This document shows positions 1 to 11,466 of a stretch of 64,000 nt of DNA, piece by piece (position 1 is the stretch's first letter; each line of letters starts with the position of its first letter). The stretch spans positions 58,391,512 through 58,455,511 of the forward strand of contig OY997651.1 of NCBI GenBank assembly GCA_963921795.1, given 5' to 3'. The DNA comes from Nannobrachium achirus (lineage: Eukaryota > Chordata > Actinopteri > Myctophiformes > Myctophidae). The notes under the pieces are model-generated. The model saw only the letters and a list, made by a program, of their open reading frames with translations, did not search any database and was not told the origin of the DNA. A program made the position numbers and the translations under genes.

Positions 1-313
1 CAGCCAAGCAGTTGTGATGAAAACGTAGTCCTGTGCTTTTATTGTCCTCACCTCAAATTAAACGCTGGATTATTTACTTTCTTCAAATTGACTGGATCCA
101 ACACACAAGGTAACATCCATGTCTTTATCCATCACAATGTTTTCACATCAGACAAAGTAGCCTAATCACTCAAACCTATGTGTGACCAAGTTTAACATCT
201 TTATGAAGAAGTTAGAGTGCACTGTGAGATGAGACATTTTTGTTTTTGGACAGATGCAACATCTCTAGCGAGCTCTCTCCTCTTTTTGCTTTTTGAGAGA
301 GAGCGACTGCAGC

Positions 314-314
<1 letters not shown>
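1..314. other. Non-coding flank, nothing recognised
   Basis: I see no coding exon, RNA gene or structured repeat before the microsatellite that starts at 315. Base composition is AT-rich and ordinary for fish intergenic DNA. Confidence 0.5.

Positions 315-395
<81 letters not shown>
315..395. repeat. (CA)n microsatellite
   Basis: About 40 uninterrupted CA dinucleotides. The His-Thr or Cys-Val reading frames across it are artefacts of the repeat. Confidence 0.97.
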
Positions 396-396
<1 letters not shown>

Positions 397-397
397 G

Positions 398-850
398 GGG
401 ATGGGCGATATAAAGTCGGAAAAAATGTTCTGTCTTCTATCTGCAACACAGAAGCATAACCTGCGAGGCAGCGAACGGATTACAGAGGCACACGTGTGGG
501 TATGGTAGCTGCCATACCTTGATTACAGGGGAAATAATAAAATTTACTTTCCTCATAAATAAATTCCTCATGCTTGTTGCTAAGTATTGTCAACATGACT
601 GGTGTATTACATATGCGTGCCTTCACACGTGCATGACAACAGCCATGTTGCCATACCTTAGCATTTGCAGAACTGACGCTGCTGGCGGGATATCGGCGCC
701 GGAGGAGGAGATTCGTGGACTCTTTTTATTCTGTTTGTCTGTCAGCATATTCATTACATTACTCGTGTAAGTAGCCTAATGGCAAAGCATCTGGATAAAC
801 CACAATAATTAGGCCTACCTTGAGTGCGCTGCATCTGTGATGTGATGTAG
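398..850 (+). repeat. Diverged dispersed repeat, partner at 57890-58235
   Basis: The words GGGGATGGGCGATATAAAG near 398 and CTGTCAGCATATT near 740, followed by an ACAATAATT...ACCTTGAGTGC string, recur in the same order and orientation at 57893-58215 with many changes and indels. This is an old interspersed repeat of unknown class with no coding content. Confidence 0.6.
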
Positions 851-1454
851 TCCACATTTTGAAGAATGAATCCAGTTTTTAGGTGAAAACAAGGGGATGC
901 ATTTGTTGTCTGCTAATGGAATACCATAAGCCATAATGGTCCTGGACTTTATTTTACACGATAAAGTGTACAGTTTCAGCTGAAGTAGCCAGCTGCGACC
1001 CATGCACTAATTAATAATCAAATTGATCTGACCTGGCCTTTTACGTCTTCTAATTGCTGGCAGTATTGATTGTTTTGGAGAAGGATTCACTGCAGTCAGA
1101 CAGACCTATTAGCCTGTTATATTATTTAATAAATTGTTACTGTCCAAGACACGGCTGAGAGTGTCGCATCTCCAACATCATTGATTTAATAAAATCCATT
1201 GGCTCATCCCAGCCCTCAACCAACTGTCCAAAAAGGAAAATGGACCGGTAGGGTTCATTTGGTTCCATTACAATGTCAAGTTGCACTAGGTCAATTAGAG
1301 CCCTCAATAGGCTAATCATGAGTCGTGCACAAACTTTTGAGAGCATCTCTCCGCTCTGTGCTCATTCAAGCACCGAAGTTCCGCACTTCTGTGAAGCGCG
1401 TCAGTGATAGCTGGGATGTACCATTGAGGAGAAAGCAGAGGGGGGAATCATTGT

Positions 1455-1522
1455 TATATTTTACTACAGCGTTCCTTAATTAAATAATAGTATTATTGAA
1501 AGGAACGCTGTAGTAAAATATA
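1455..1522. mobile_element. Short palindromic MITE-like hairpin
   Basis: The arm at 1455-1477 (TATATTTTACTACAGCGTTC...) is the reverse complement of 1500-1522, with a 22-bp AT-rich loop. This is typical of a very small non-autonomous DNA element or its foldback remnant. No clear target duplication was found. Confidence 0.7.
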
Positions 1523-1561
1523 TATAGGCCTATAAAACCTGGACTATTTTTTTATTCAAAA

Positions 1562-1640
1562 TCGCATGACCCTCCCTGACACTCAAATTAAAATAGCATC
1601 ACCCTCCCCGAGATTAAAATCAAAATAGCATGACCCTCCC
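1562..1640. repeat. Short tandem repeat, unit about 30 bp
   Basis: The phrase AAAATAGCATGACCCTCCC, with variants, occurs about three times in a row just before the start of unit A1. It marks the left junction of the duplicated block. Confidence 0.7.
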
Positions 1641-1788
1641 CTAAAATCCTCCTTGGGAGGGGGGGTAATTTTTAACGACCCGTCCCTAAGACAGTTATTA
1701 TGTATTGCTCTTGTGGAATATCCAATATTTCCGCTGTAATATGTTGTTAACGGTTTCTCTCTCACGCGCGCTCTTATCACTTTGTAGA

Positions 1789-2324
1789 ATGGATTTCCGT
1801 CCAGCTTTCCGTTTCCAGTCTACTGGCGAGCTCACCCTTAAGGCTTCACCTGAGGCCGATACGGTGGCCGCTGCCCTCCTGCCGTCAGCCAGGGGGGGTA
1901 CGGTGAAGACGGCTGCGGTGGTGACGAAGGAGGCGAAGGTTCGCATCATCACGGCCAATGAAGACCCGGGGGACATCAAACTGGTTCTCAGTGAGCATGA
2001 GATCCAGTTTGGGAAGTACCGCGGTCAAACATTCAAATGGCTCTTGAGCCATGATGTGGGCTGGGTGTGCATGATCCTGGCGTCTCACCAGTATCAGAGA
2101 GAAGGTGACACATCAAACACCCCACTAATGGCCAACAAAGATGCCCTCCAGAACTATGCCCAGTATTTCCAACCGATGAGGGATGCCATCAGGGTGCGCA
2201 GGGCCACGGAAGGGTCAATCACGGCTAGGGCCAATGACGAGGAGCTGGTGAACTTGGGAGCGTTCAGGGACAAAGGTGTCACCTACAAGGCTCTGTATGA
2301 GTCCAGTAACCCTCGTCTTAAAGA
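1789..2324 (+). CDS. N-terminal exon of copy 1 with ExoX C-terminal-like motif
   Basis: This encodes about 178 residues beginning MDFRPAFRFQSTGEL. Residues around 90-115 read FGKYRGQTFKWLLSHDVGW, which resembles the FGK-x-G-x-(S/T)-x-x-x-(L/I)-x-x-x-D-x-G-Y/W pattern of the small domain at the C-terminus of ExoX-type exonucleases. In such proteins it is a nucleic-acid-associated module; its role here is inferred. The exon ends in phase 2 at a strong GTAAGT donor. The equivalent exon of copy 2 differs at only a few residues. Confidence 0.65.
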
Positions 2325-3716
2325 GTAAGTTGGAGAAGCACCATGTAAATAAGTCTTCTTGCTTTATCCAGGTTGATTGGTCTGCCGCTGTAATTTTGAA
2401 AGTGCTATTTGTCGATTACTGTCACCAATGTCAGACATTTATTCAATAACTTAAACTGGTGTCAAAGACTGCAATGTTGGTGGATTGTTGATGGGTTATT
2501 GACTTAAGCGCTCTTTTGTGTCTGTCATGTATGTATAGGTATGTCAATTTTTTGAGGAGGGCGACTATCGACAAACCTGGGACTGCCTTGGATAGAGTGA
2601 AGGCGTATGTTTTGGCCAGGGACGAAGAGAGGGCAGCTCAAGCTCCCACCCGGCCCTCAAGTAAGTAATATGTTCACCAGGGTCTAAAACAATGTCCTGT
2701 TTTTTTGTTGCAATTTCTAAATCCAAACATGTTTTATTTCTTTGTGTTAAAGCACGATCCACTTCCCGTCCTCCCGTGGAGGAAGAGGACATGGACCTTG
2801 CTGCTGCAGTTCAAGAGTACGAAACTCAGGGTGAGTACTCTTGCACGCTCCAACTCTCGCTCACACACACACGCACACTTGCACAACACATACATATGAA
2901 TTTACAATTTTGATAACTGCCTGTTTATATTTATATTCATTAGCTGTCAATGGATAACGCAGATTGTGAATGAGGTAATATAACTGGTAAGTGTGGTCCT
3001 GGGCGTTTGTTATCTGTAGCTGCACAGCTTCTCTGCTCTAGGAAATTGATGTGGCTGAATCCATGATGATAATGTAATGTCATTCATCTCTTCATCATAG
3101 TTTCATGCTCTTCTAATTAAGGCACTATCATGGGCTGCGATGCTTTCACTGTGGCTTATTGTAGTTCCCTGCATGTTAGAACATGTAGCAGTGTTGTGAA
3201 TAATCCCTTTAGTCTAAGAGCTATACTATCCAAAAGTTGTCATTTCACATCTAGCCTGAACTGAAAATAGTAGCTGATTGTTTTCACCCTCAGTCGCCGC
3301 TCATATCACTCTGTCCTGAGGCCATGCTTTGCATTTCTCATTTCACTGACTAACATATACCTACCTAGGCTTAATGCAAATCACCACACTGTCATGTCTG
3401 CCTCATGGTCTAACAAGGTATTACACGCTTTCTTGCTTTGCCTAGTGAATATGCGTTTGACTTGAAAGAGTGGCTGTGAGCAAATGATTGTGTCCTTTGC
3501 AGAAGGCAGGGCCCCAACACCAGCGGCTGCTGTGTTCGCTTCCTCATCTGCCACCGTTCAGGGGCGAGGAGCGCTTGTTTCCCAAAGGCCAGCCTCCGGC
3601 AAAGACGTAGGAGTTACCCATTGTTTTTTTTTGCAACTGATGCAACTGTTACTGATCTAAGTGTATTGACAAACGGAGCATTTATTTATGTGTTTTGACT
3701 GAAATTGCTGTTATAG

Positions 3717-4685
3717 AGGCTGCCTTCGGCGTGGACCTCATCGATGCCAGAGGAACAGCAGGATTGGGTGGGGCGCACCGTGCTCCAGTGGGACACGGTC
3801 AAAGCGAAGTATGACCTTGCTGACAAACAGCGGATGTGGTGGCTCCCCCCTGGACCTCAGGCCAAGTACAATCAGCCCCCCTCCACTCCCGCGGTGTTCT
3901 TTCAGCGCCCCTTCTTCCTGTGGGCTCCAAGAAGGTATGATGGATGTGTGAAATTTGGCATAGTGTGTTTTCTAGTACTACTACCTACGGAAAGAGCTTT
4001 TCATTTCTTTTAATATGACTTGTACCTAAACAGGAGGTTGGAATTCCCCTTCAAGTGCCGTGCAGAGAAGCCGGGTGGGAGCGTGTGTGATGAGAAAATG
4101 AACCTGGGTGGGGGTGTGTGGTACAGGACTGTCCGGAAGGTGTTGGCCACAGATGGCTGGTACTACATGGCCACAGAGTACCTGGAGTGTTCTGTGTGTA
4201 GTAAGAAGGTGGCAGCCTGGGTCCCGGACATGGTGGAACAGCTGGACATTCCTCACCAGAGGGAATTCCCAGCCATTCTCACATACAGGTAAGCAGATTT
4301 CTTTCTTTGGAGCATGTAACAAATTTCACAGCGTACCGGGTGCTTGTATGAGTGTGTGACAACTAATCTTTGTTCCAGGTTGTCCATTGACAAGCGTGTC
4401 ATTGCCACCCTCAAGTCGCGAACTCTCGGCAACAGTCCGACTCGTCTCCGCGCCCAACTTCTGGAGCAGCACACCGAGGAGTGGATGTCGCGGTCCATGC
4501 TGTACCTGAGTGTGATGAAAGATTTTCCTCATCACCAGGCGACGCTTCCTCCCATGCCACCTGTTCCCAGCGTGCCCTGGCTTCTGTCCGTGTACGTCAG
4601 GGAGGCCTGCACCAGGCTGGAGGAGACCAAGGCCAGGATCACATCCATCTTCGGAGAGATCCTGAAGATGGACTCCACCAAGAAG
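3717..4685 (+). CDS. DUF6729-like module, copy 1 (three exons)
   Basis: Exons 3717-3934, 4034-4288 and 4379-4685 encode a cysteine-containing domain of about 200 residues. It starts at FFLWAPRR and has spaced cysteines (FKC, SVC, then ECSVC), followed by VEQLDIPHQREFPAILTYR and then a helical stretch, RVIATLKSRTLGNSPTRL. That order matches proteins annotated DUF6729 in fish and fungi, as I remember them. A metal-binding or DNA-recognition role is inferred, not shown. The last exon closes on KMDSTKK, which supplies the first acidic residue of the RNase H-like core. Copy 1 keeps a 12-residue stretch (EACTRLEETKAR) that copy 2 lacks. Confidence 0.65.
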
Positions 4686-4742
4686 GCAAGCTTTGATTAT
4701 AATATCATCAATATTCAGACTTGTTAAGCCTGGCATCCTATC

Positions 4743-4806
4743 AAAAATAGCCAATCTACAAGCTCACAATGCGTTGTGTTGAGAGACTGTAGATCGGCTG
4801 TTTTTA
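4743..4806. mobile_element. Small palindromic element in intron after GC donor (copy 1)
   Basis: AAAAATAGCCAATCTACAAG...CTGTAGATCGGCTGTTTTTA is an imperfect palindrome of the window-wide family described in the findings. The same insertion lies at 19463-19527, so it predates the A duplication. Confidence 0.75.
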
Positions 4807-4900
4807 GCCACAGCCAAAGGTTTGTGTGCCGAAAGCCTGTGTTTGCCATCTCTTTTCTAAGATAACACTACAGCTCAACTATTAATGTCTGTTTTTTTAG

Positions 4901-5675
4901 ATAACAAAGAAGCTGCAAGGTGCCGGTGCTGGCTCGGCTGCCTGGGTGACAAACGTGGGCAACGAGCATGGGCAGGTGCTCATCTCTGTGCTCACAGAGA
5001 AAGAGGGCGCAGAAGCTCTGAAACCCATGGCAGTTGGTCTGATGCGGCGGTACAGAGAGGCAGGTGTGGCCCCTCCTAAAGTCCTCTACGTCGACAGGGA
5101 CTGCTGCTCCTACACGGGACAGGGCAGTGTGAAGGACATGTTTGCAGATTGGGGGCAGCTGGAAGTCAGGATGGATGTGTGGCATCTAATGCGGCGCTTT
5201 TCCCGGGGTGTACGTCTCCACCGACAGCCACTACCTGTTCGGCCCGTTCATGGCACGGCTGTCATTTGCGATATTCCAGTGGGACAGTGGCGATGTTGCA
5301 CGCCTGGAAGAGGCCAAGCGCTCCGAGGTGGGAGGGGACGACCCCATCCACCTGTCGGCCAGAGAGCTCGCCCTCCACTGTCGCCGCAGCCCGCGAGCTG
5401 TGCCAGACATGGAGAAGCAGATCCAGGAGGTGCTTGATTCCTTCTGGGACCTGAAGGACACCATGGGCATGCTCCTTTTTAACCAGGCCAGCATGGAATT
5501 GATCTGGGCAGAGCAGCGCCCCATCTCCGCTGTATCGGAGACCCGGAGAACGTGTCGCTCTACACAAAGACGGGAGAGATGACTAAGGGAGGGGTCCGAC
5601 TCCCCGTCTACCGGTGCGCCAGAGGCACTACATCCCTGGAATCTTTTCACCTCCATCTGTGCTGCTTCGTTCCAG
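4901..5675 (+). pseudogene. Transposase core exon, copy 1, frameshifted
   Basis: Joined to the previous exon, the frame reads DSTKK-ITKKLQ, then VLYVDRDCC, then RMDVWHLMRRF. This is the D...D...D/W-H-x-x-R layout of RNase H-fold (MULE/KDZ-like) transposases. The third catalytic acid is not identifiable by eye. Downstream, YRCARGTTSLESFHLH precedes the next exon. After codon GGT at 5207-5209 a TACG insertion at 5211-5214, absent from copy 2, changes frame. A C4 run near 5521 (C5 in copy 2) changes it again. No full-length product is expected. Confidence 0.68.
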
Positions 5676-6017
5676 GTATTTGTCACCCACCGTATGTCAG
5701 ATTTACTTTTAACTGTGTGCCCTTGTCTCACACAGAACATTTACTAGTGCCTGGTAGATTTGCTGTTTTTATGCAATGCACAATAAAGTATATTTCGGGG
5801 CTTAAACAAGAGAAAATAATTGGAAAAAGCATGTAGCCAATGTTTATTGTAATAGTTTCTAATCCCATTCGCCTCCTTGTCACAGGCACTGCAGCCAATG
5901 GCCTCCATGTTCAGGTGTACCTGTTGGAGGGCTTGGCTCGATGGAACGAAGACCGTGCCAGGGAAGCAGTGGAGGGTGGCCGCAGATCCACACTGCGTTG
6001 CTATAAGTATGCCCGCC

Positions 6018-6051
6018 CACACACACACACACACACAGACACACAGACACA

Positions 6052-6119
<68 letters not shown>
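6018..6119. repeat. (CA)n tract in intron, copy 1
   Basis: This CA repeat, interrupted by CAGACA variants near its left end, lies in the intron after exon 5886-6006. The corresponding tract in copy 2 is at 20731-20826 with a different length and interruptions. Confidence 0.95.
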
Positions 6120-6123
<4 letters not shown>

Positions 6124-7010
6124 GGATATTTAGCTCTTGTAAGTACTAGATTAACTTGAAATTCTGTGTCTACAGTGCCAAGCTGCAGTTCGCCTTGAAG
6201 CAGCTGAGCCAGGAGGTGTTGGGTGAGACACTGGTGGAGAATTACACACAGCCCAGGGAGTACACAGGTAAACATATTGTGGAGAAGCTCATTTCATTGT
6301 GTACTCAGTGCGCCAAGTGAACTAATTGAACTGTGTGGCGTTGTTTTCAGGGGAACTCTTAGGGGTGGAGTATCTGTTCTCCCAGACGGGACAGATGGTG
6401 CAGGACCCGGGCCGAGATCCAGATGCTCCAGGCGCCCAGGAGGAGGTCGACGAGGCCTGGACGGCGGAGGCTGACGAGGGCTTTGAGGATGACCTCCAGG
6501 AGACACTGCCCCTCGAGCACCTCGAGTTGCATCACCAGCTTCTCGTGCACGGCACTGCCCCGACAGCGTCCCGGATGGAGGAGGAGGAGGAGGTAAATCG
6601 ATCTAGGTCTTCCATCCATTTATTCTCTTAATCATTGTTTGCATCCAGTGTGACTTCATGATTTTTTTTATGGCCTCTCTTACAGGATATAATTGGGCCT
6701 GATGGTAAGGGCGGCTACCATCACGTGGTGCATCTGGCCACGACGCTGGCGAAGCTAAAAGTCCAACGGTACGTGCGGCCCACTCAAGCGGTGAGGATCG
6801 TTGGCCTTTGGCGGAAGCTGTCAGACGCTGACAGGGCACCGGTCTCCTTCCCCCGCAACTTTCGCACCACCTTGAACAAGGGCAGGTTCAAGGCCCACAA
6901 GGGTGGCCGAAAGAGCAGTGTGCCAGGCGCGGACAGTGTGAAGCGGTGAGTGTTGGCTCAATGTACATTTTAATGTGGATTGTTTTGTATTTTGTGACTC
7001 TGCTCTCATC

Positions 7011-7411
7011 CAGTGGTGGAAAAATGTATAACATTCTTTACTTCTTTACTAGTATAAATAATCCATTAAAAGTAAGTCTGTAATTCAAAACTAAAAGTAT
7101 GAAAGTGTTGGCATTAAAATACATACAGAACCAAAAGTATGTTTTTATTTTATTGAAAATGGCAGATCTACAAGCTCACAGCGCTTTGCAACAAATAGCT
7201 GTAGTATAAAATAGTGTATGTTATATAATATGATTTACAAGGTTTATAAGGTTAAACAATTGTAGTAGAGTAAAAGTACAATATTTGCCTCTGAGATGTA
7301 GTGGAGTAGAAAATAATGAAATACTCAAGTACTGTACAATACTGTTTAGTACAATTTTGAAGAATTTGTACTTAACTTGAGTTAATGTCTTGGTGTTACT
7401 TTACACCACTG
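7011..7411. mobile_element. hAT-type MITE with perfect 8-bp target duplication (copy 1 intron)
   Basis: The element runs from CAGTGGTGGAAAAA to TTTACACCACTG. CTCTCATC directly precedes it (7003-7010) and directly follows it (7412-7419). Eight-base duplications and CAG/CTG ends are hallmarks of hAT elements. Internal text with runs such as AGTAAAAGTAC and TACTCAAGTACTGTAC is a very common fish MITE type. A half-copy of the small palindromic family is nested at 7153-7183. Confidence 0.85.
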
Positions 7412-7801
7412 CTCTCATCTAACACTGCACATTTCTGTGTCCAGAGCCGCCCTGAGACTAGGTGCAGGTCCGGCAGCGTCTCCGACACACAGCAGGCTGG
7501 TCGCAGCCATCTTCCAGGAGCTGGCTCGGATCTACCGCCAACGTCCTGCGTTGGGCAGGAAAGAGTTCTTGCCCTGGAGTTGCATCGTCCGTGACTACCA
7601 CAGCATCCGCAGCGTGGTGCTAAGCTGTCCAACCCTTATGCGCGACACCACCATGCAGCTTTACGCAGTAAACGAACGCACTGTTCGCACGTGGTAAGAC
7701 ATGCCTCGTCTCACTTTTCATAGTGTTAGTGACAGCAAGAATCTCTTAGCAATTGAAGCATCATGATTTTAATTTATTACTGAATTACTCATTTCCATCA
7801 G

Positions 7802-8391
7802 GCATAACAAGAGGCAGGATGAAATGAGCAGGGACGTCATCACCATAGCCGTGCCCGGGCCCAGTGCTGAGCTCACTGCTGCTGAAGCCCTTCCACCAGC
7901 GAGGGAGCTGCAGCAGGAGGCAGTGCAGCCAGACCAGCCATTTCAGTTCCATCTACCAGAGTATGCCTCTGGTCTGGCTGTTGGCAGAAGGTCGGTGGTC
8001 CCAGGTGCGCGCACTGCTGCTGCCTCTTCCTCCTCCGCCCTGCACACAGCCGTGCCTTCCTCCTCTGCGGACACATCTCACCCGTCCAGTACCCCCGCCT
8101 CCGCCCCGCCGACTACCGTCACCTCTGCCGCTGCCTCCTCCAGTGGTGCCATTCCTAAAGCCACCTTCTACTACAGGAAGAAGAGGCAGGAAAAAGTGCA
8201 GAAGGCCAGGGAGGCGGGAGCTTTTGTTAAAGACCCGCTAATCAAGGAGAGGTTTAACTGCTCAAAGTGCGGCATGCCCAAAACTAAAGCCTATGGGCAC
8301 AGCATCTTCAAAGGTGAGCACTACTGCTCCCGGACTGGAGACCTCTCTGTGGAGGAATGGCTGGCTGAAAAGAGGAGAGCTGATCCTAAAA
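7802..8391 (+). CDS. C-terminal exon with zinc ribbon, copy 1
   Basis: This encodes about 197 residues. A Ser/Ala/Pro-rich low-complexity stretch is followed by the basic helix YYRKKRQEKVQKAREAG and a zinc ribbon: CSKCGMPKTKAYGHS, a C ten residues further on (HYC), then EEWLAEKRR. Cysteine and histidine spacing suggests one bound zinc. The tiny last exon at 8506-8510 adds a lysine and the stop. A third version of this exon, with two ribbons, lies on the minus strand at 12818-13300. Confidence 0.7.
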
Positions 8392-8510
8392 GTAAGTTAA
8401 CCATTTTCGTCCATAATGTGATCCTTTTTCCGGGTTTTGTCTAACCTAGCGAAGCAATTATCTCTTGAAATTGCCTCTCATCTATTTTTAACACTGTTTC
8501 CGCAGAGTGA

Positions 8511-11466
8511 AGCCAGCCAGACAGCCAGAGAGACGATGGCCTGCATGCAGGATCTTTCTTTTTTTTTTTTTTACACGCCAGTGTAACCAAGCGAGGATGA
8601 CCCACCCCAGCGCCCATTCTGCCAGCTGCCCTGGCCCCCCGCCCCACCACAGACTCCTGGGCCAATATTTCACCCCAAAACTGTGCAGGCCCCTTTCCTC
8701 CATCCTGCATCCTGGGAAGTGTGTAACAGTGGCTGGCAGAAAAGAGAGACGCTATACTTGGTGATGTGCACAAAGGACACTGAGTCACCTCACTGGATGT
8801 TCATGGACGTTCTCCTTGTAAATAGTTTGTGTGTGGTTTGCAGTGTTGTGTTTTGGTTGCTTTTTCCTCGCTTTTTCCTCCATGTGGACCGGGACCTTGT
8901 AGAGGTACGGAGGCTTGTGTGTGTTAAGGAGCCTCAGAGCTATACTGTCTAGGATCATCCAGGGCAGGCAGGTCTGAGAAGAGACACCAGACTAACATCG
9001 GTCTATTCCTTTGGCAAAGGAACATGCGCAATATATTCTGTTTCATAAGACATATCAAGGGGTACTTGGAGCAACTCATTGTGATCTTTAAGAACAGCAT
9101 TGGGATTGTGGTTACATTTTAATTTTCTCAATCAAGCTTTATTTCTGTTCATTAACCGTACAGCTACCACAACATAAGAAAATGAAATAACCTGTTTGCC
9201 ATGCTGAAGTGAAATAATTGTTGGACTTGTAATGTCAAGGAAAGTGTATCATAAGCACAGGGGTTAAAAGAAAAACAAAATCCCAAGACTGAAATGTATT
9301 TTCAGACCCAAGTCCCAATATGTGATCTTTGAAACATGGCACGTGCAGTGCACACCAATATTTGAGGTGTTTCCCCTAAGTTCTGAACTGCCTTCACTGA
9401 ATGTGTGTGCCAATCCATGCTTCATTTTATAGAAGTATCTTCTGAAGTTCTGTTGTATTTTATTGCTAGAAATTATAACTGCTTTTTAGTTCACTTGACT
9501 AGCATTTTGACGGCTGTCATTTATGCCACGGCCATTGCTACACCTTATTTTTTGAAGATCTGCACTGATCTCAGAAATAGCCCCTATGGAATAATCAAGA
9601 CTGTAATCAGTCCCCAGGACTGAGAACTTTAACCCCTGTAAGCATTCATTTAAATAATCTTTAATACACAAAATTCCAATATTGGATTATTGTTCAATAT
9701 ATATGCACAGAACATAAGTAAACTGAATGAGCACTGGATGTCAACTGAACATTTACAGCATAGTTCTTGCTTTGATATTATTTGGTCCATGAAGTGTATT
9801 AAATGCACAAAGGGACTCACCCTAAGAAAAGGACTATATTTATAGGCTCTTTTTAATAACACATTTTGTTTACATTTGTCAAATTATTGGTATAATCCTC
9901 CTTTTTGGCAAAATCTGTGGGCAACATGAGACACTTAAATAATTCTTCATATACATATGAGTAATATAGCATGTAAATATAGGAATGTATTTGGGTAAGG
10001 CACAAAAAGATGCAGTAAGACGGTTTAATGGATGTTTTTATTGAAGAGTTGAGAAATAACATTTGGCAGTGAACAAGACGGTTGTATGCGTCTTTGAATG
10101 CGTTAAATCAGGAAATGGAGGTGATGTGAATACATCTAAATAAAAAACATGAAAAAATTAAAGTACAGGAAAAAAAAACACTTTTTGTTTCTTTAGTTTA
10201 GACTTTGTTAATGTTGTTTCCTCCCAAAGACGAAATACCTCATTTCAAGAATATGAGTCAGGGAGCCTTGTTTATTGCACTGTTATAATCTGTTCACATT
10301 GGTGTTTACATTTATTGAATGAACCCTGATGCTAGATACATTGTCAGAAAATACATCTGCATCTTTGCATTGTTATGTATGCAAGTATTCTATTAATGTG
10401 GCTGTAAAGCAGTGACAATATATTAAGATGTTCTATGTGATTATTATTTTGCATTGTGAGGTTGTGAATCGGCTATTTTCACTATTTTTCAGTGGAATCG
10501 AGTCAAACCAAATGTAATGCCTCACCTCATGCAATTCCAGGAGTTCCCCCCGACGTGCTTGTCAGTGTTGGAGGTCCCCAGTTCACATAGGATTATGTTG
10601 GGGTGTGTGAAACGTTTGAGAATAAAAACAATAAAACAGAATGATGTCTTTCATGAAGTCACTACCTGGCCACTACGAACCTCTCAAAATTGTCCAGCTA
10701 TTCTAATGAAGTGGGAAACGGGCTATGTTTTAATTTGCCATATTTAACTTTGGTTTTGCCTTGGGACACAATGTAGTTGCATATGAATACAGAAATGTAA
10801 CTATTATCATAGTATCAACTATTATAGCAAATCCAATAGAAACCTATAACATTAACCCTATTCAGCCATTTGAAAATTGTAGATCTGCCATTTTCACTCA
10901 TCTTCATGCTCTCTTGGCACAGATTGACCAAATAAAACACCCATTGCCCTGATTACAGCCAGATATAGATGAGCAAAATATCTCTGATGAACAGATTAGG
11001 CAAATAGAGCAAAGGCTGTACACATATAAACACTGAAGGCCAAGCAAACTCCTGGCAGAAGGGTGGTCATCCTCGCTGGGTTATACTGTCTGGCTTCACT
11101 CTGCAGAAACAAAGTGTTTTAAAAAAACGTCACCACACAATGATACAAGTATCCCAAACATCCCTCTAATGGCATTATCCAGTCAGAATTGTGACTTTGA
11201 TAGCAGTAATATCATGTAATTTAATTCCATGTTGAAAAAGGCAAAGCAACGCATGATAACAGCAGTAACTACTGTAACCTTTTATTTAATCATATGGACA
11301 AATTCAAACCTGCCTATTAATCTAACAATGTTGGACCTGTTTTTCGTTGCAAATTCTAATCATTAGACTATAATGTGCACTTACCTCTGTGATGCTGTGG
11401 TTAGATGCTCTTGGAAGTGGCTAATCGGTTGAATGCACCTATCCTCCTGTCCCGTTAGCTCTGTTA
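8511..11466. other. Downstream non-coding part of unit A1
   Basis: Holds the presumed 3' UTR of copy 1. A T-rich tract lies near 8560-8573. An AATAAA at about 10139-10144 is one possible polyadenylation signal, but it is far from the stop. Half-copies of the small palindromic family are at 10468-10483 and 10869-10899. No conserved reading frame was seen. The whole stretch recurs at 23217-26190. Confidence 0.55.

Larger units (their letters stand above)
1789..8510 (+). pseudogene. DUF6729/RNase H-fold transposase-like gene, copy 1 (two frameshifts)
   Basis: I place 15 coding exons: 1789-2324, 2539-2660, 2753-2830, 3503-3606, 3717-3934, 4034-4288, 4379-4685, 4901-5675, 5886-6006, 6176-6267, 6351-6592, 6686-6945, 7445-7693, 7802-8391 and 8506-8510 (stop TGA). 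Phases agree throughout. The total is 3,954 nt, about 1,316 codons once the indels are allowed for. Introns are GT-AG except the one after 4685, which starts with GC. The ATG at 1789 follows a TTTGTAG acceptor, so an upstream non-coding exon is likely. The long reading frame reaching back to 1705 is not the start. Domain order is ExoX C-terminal-like motif, basic and proline linker, DUF6729-like module, RNase H-like core, acidic segment, basic region, then Ser/Pro/Ala linker with a zinc ribbon. A 4-bp insertion (5211-5214) and a lost C near 5521 break the core exon. The family is transposon-derived; whether this copy was ever a host gene is unknown. Confidence 0.72.

Noticed and set aside
201-508. 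Poly His-Thr or Cys-Val reading frames over CA/GT tracts (also at 5.8-6.3, 13.2-13.5, 14.7-15.0, 20.6-20.9, 35.9-36.2, 37.3-37.6 and 60.1-60.4 kb)
   Set aside because: Open only because dinucleotide repeats contain no stops; no conserved flanking protein.
1705-1788. N-terminal extension MLLWNIQYFRCN of the A gene
   Set aside because: It starts at TTG, changes length between copies, and lies before a splice acceptor directly in front of the ATG.
5205-5220. Programmed frameshift rescuing copy 1
   Set aside because: No slippery heptamer or pseudoknot is evident, copy 2 lacks the insertion, and a second frameshift follows at 5521.
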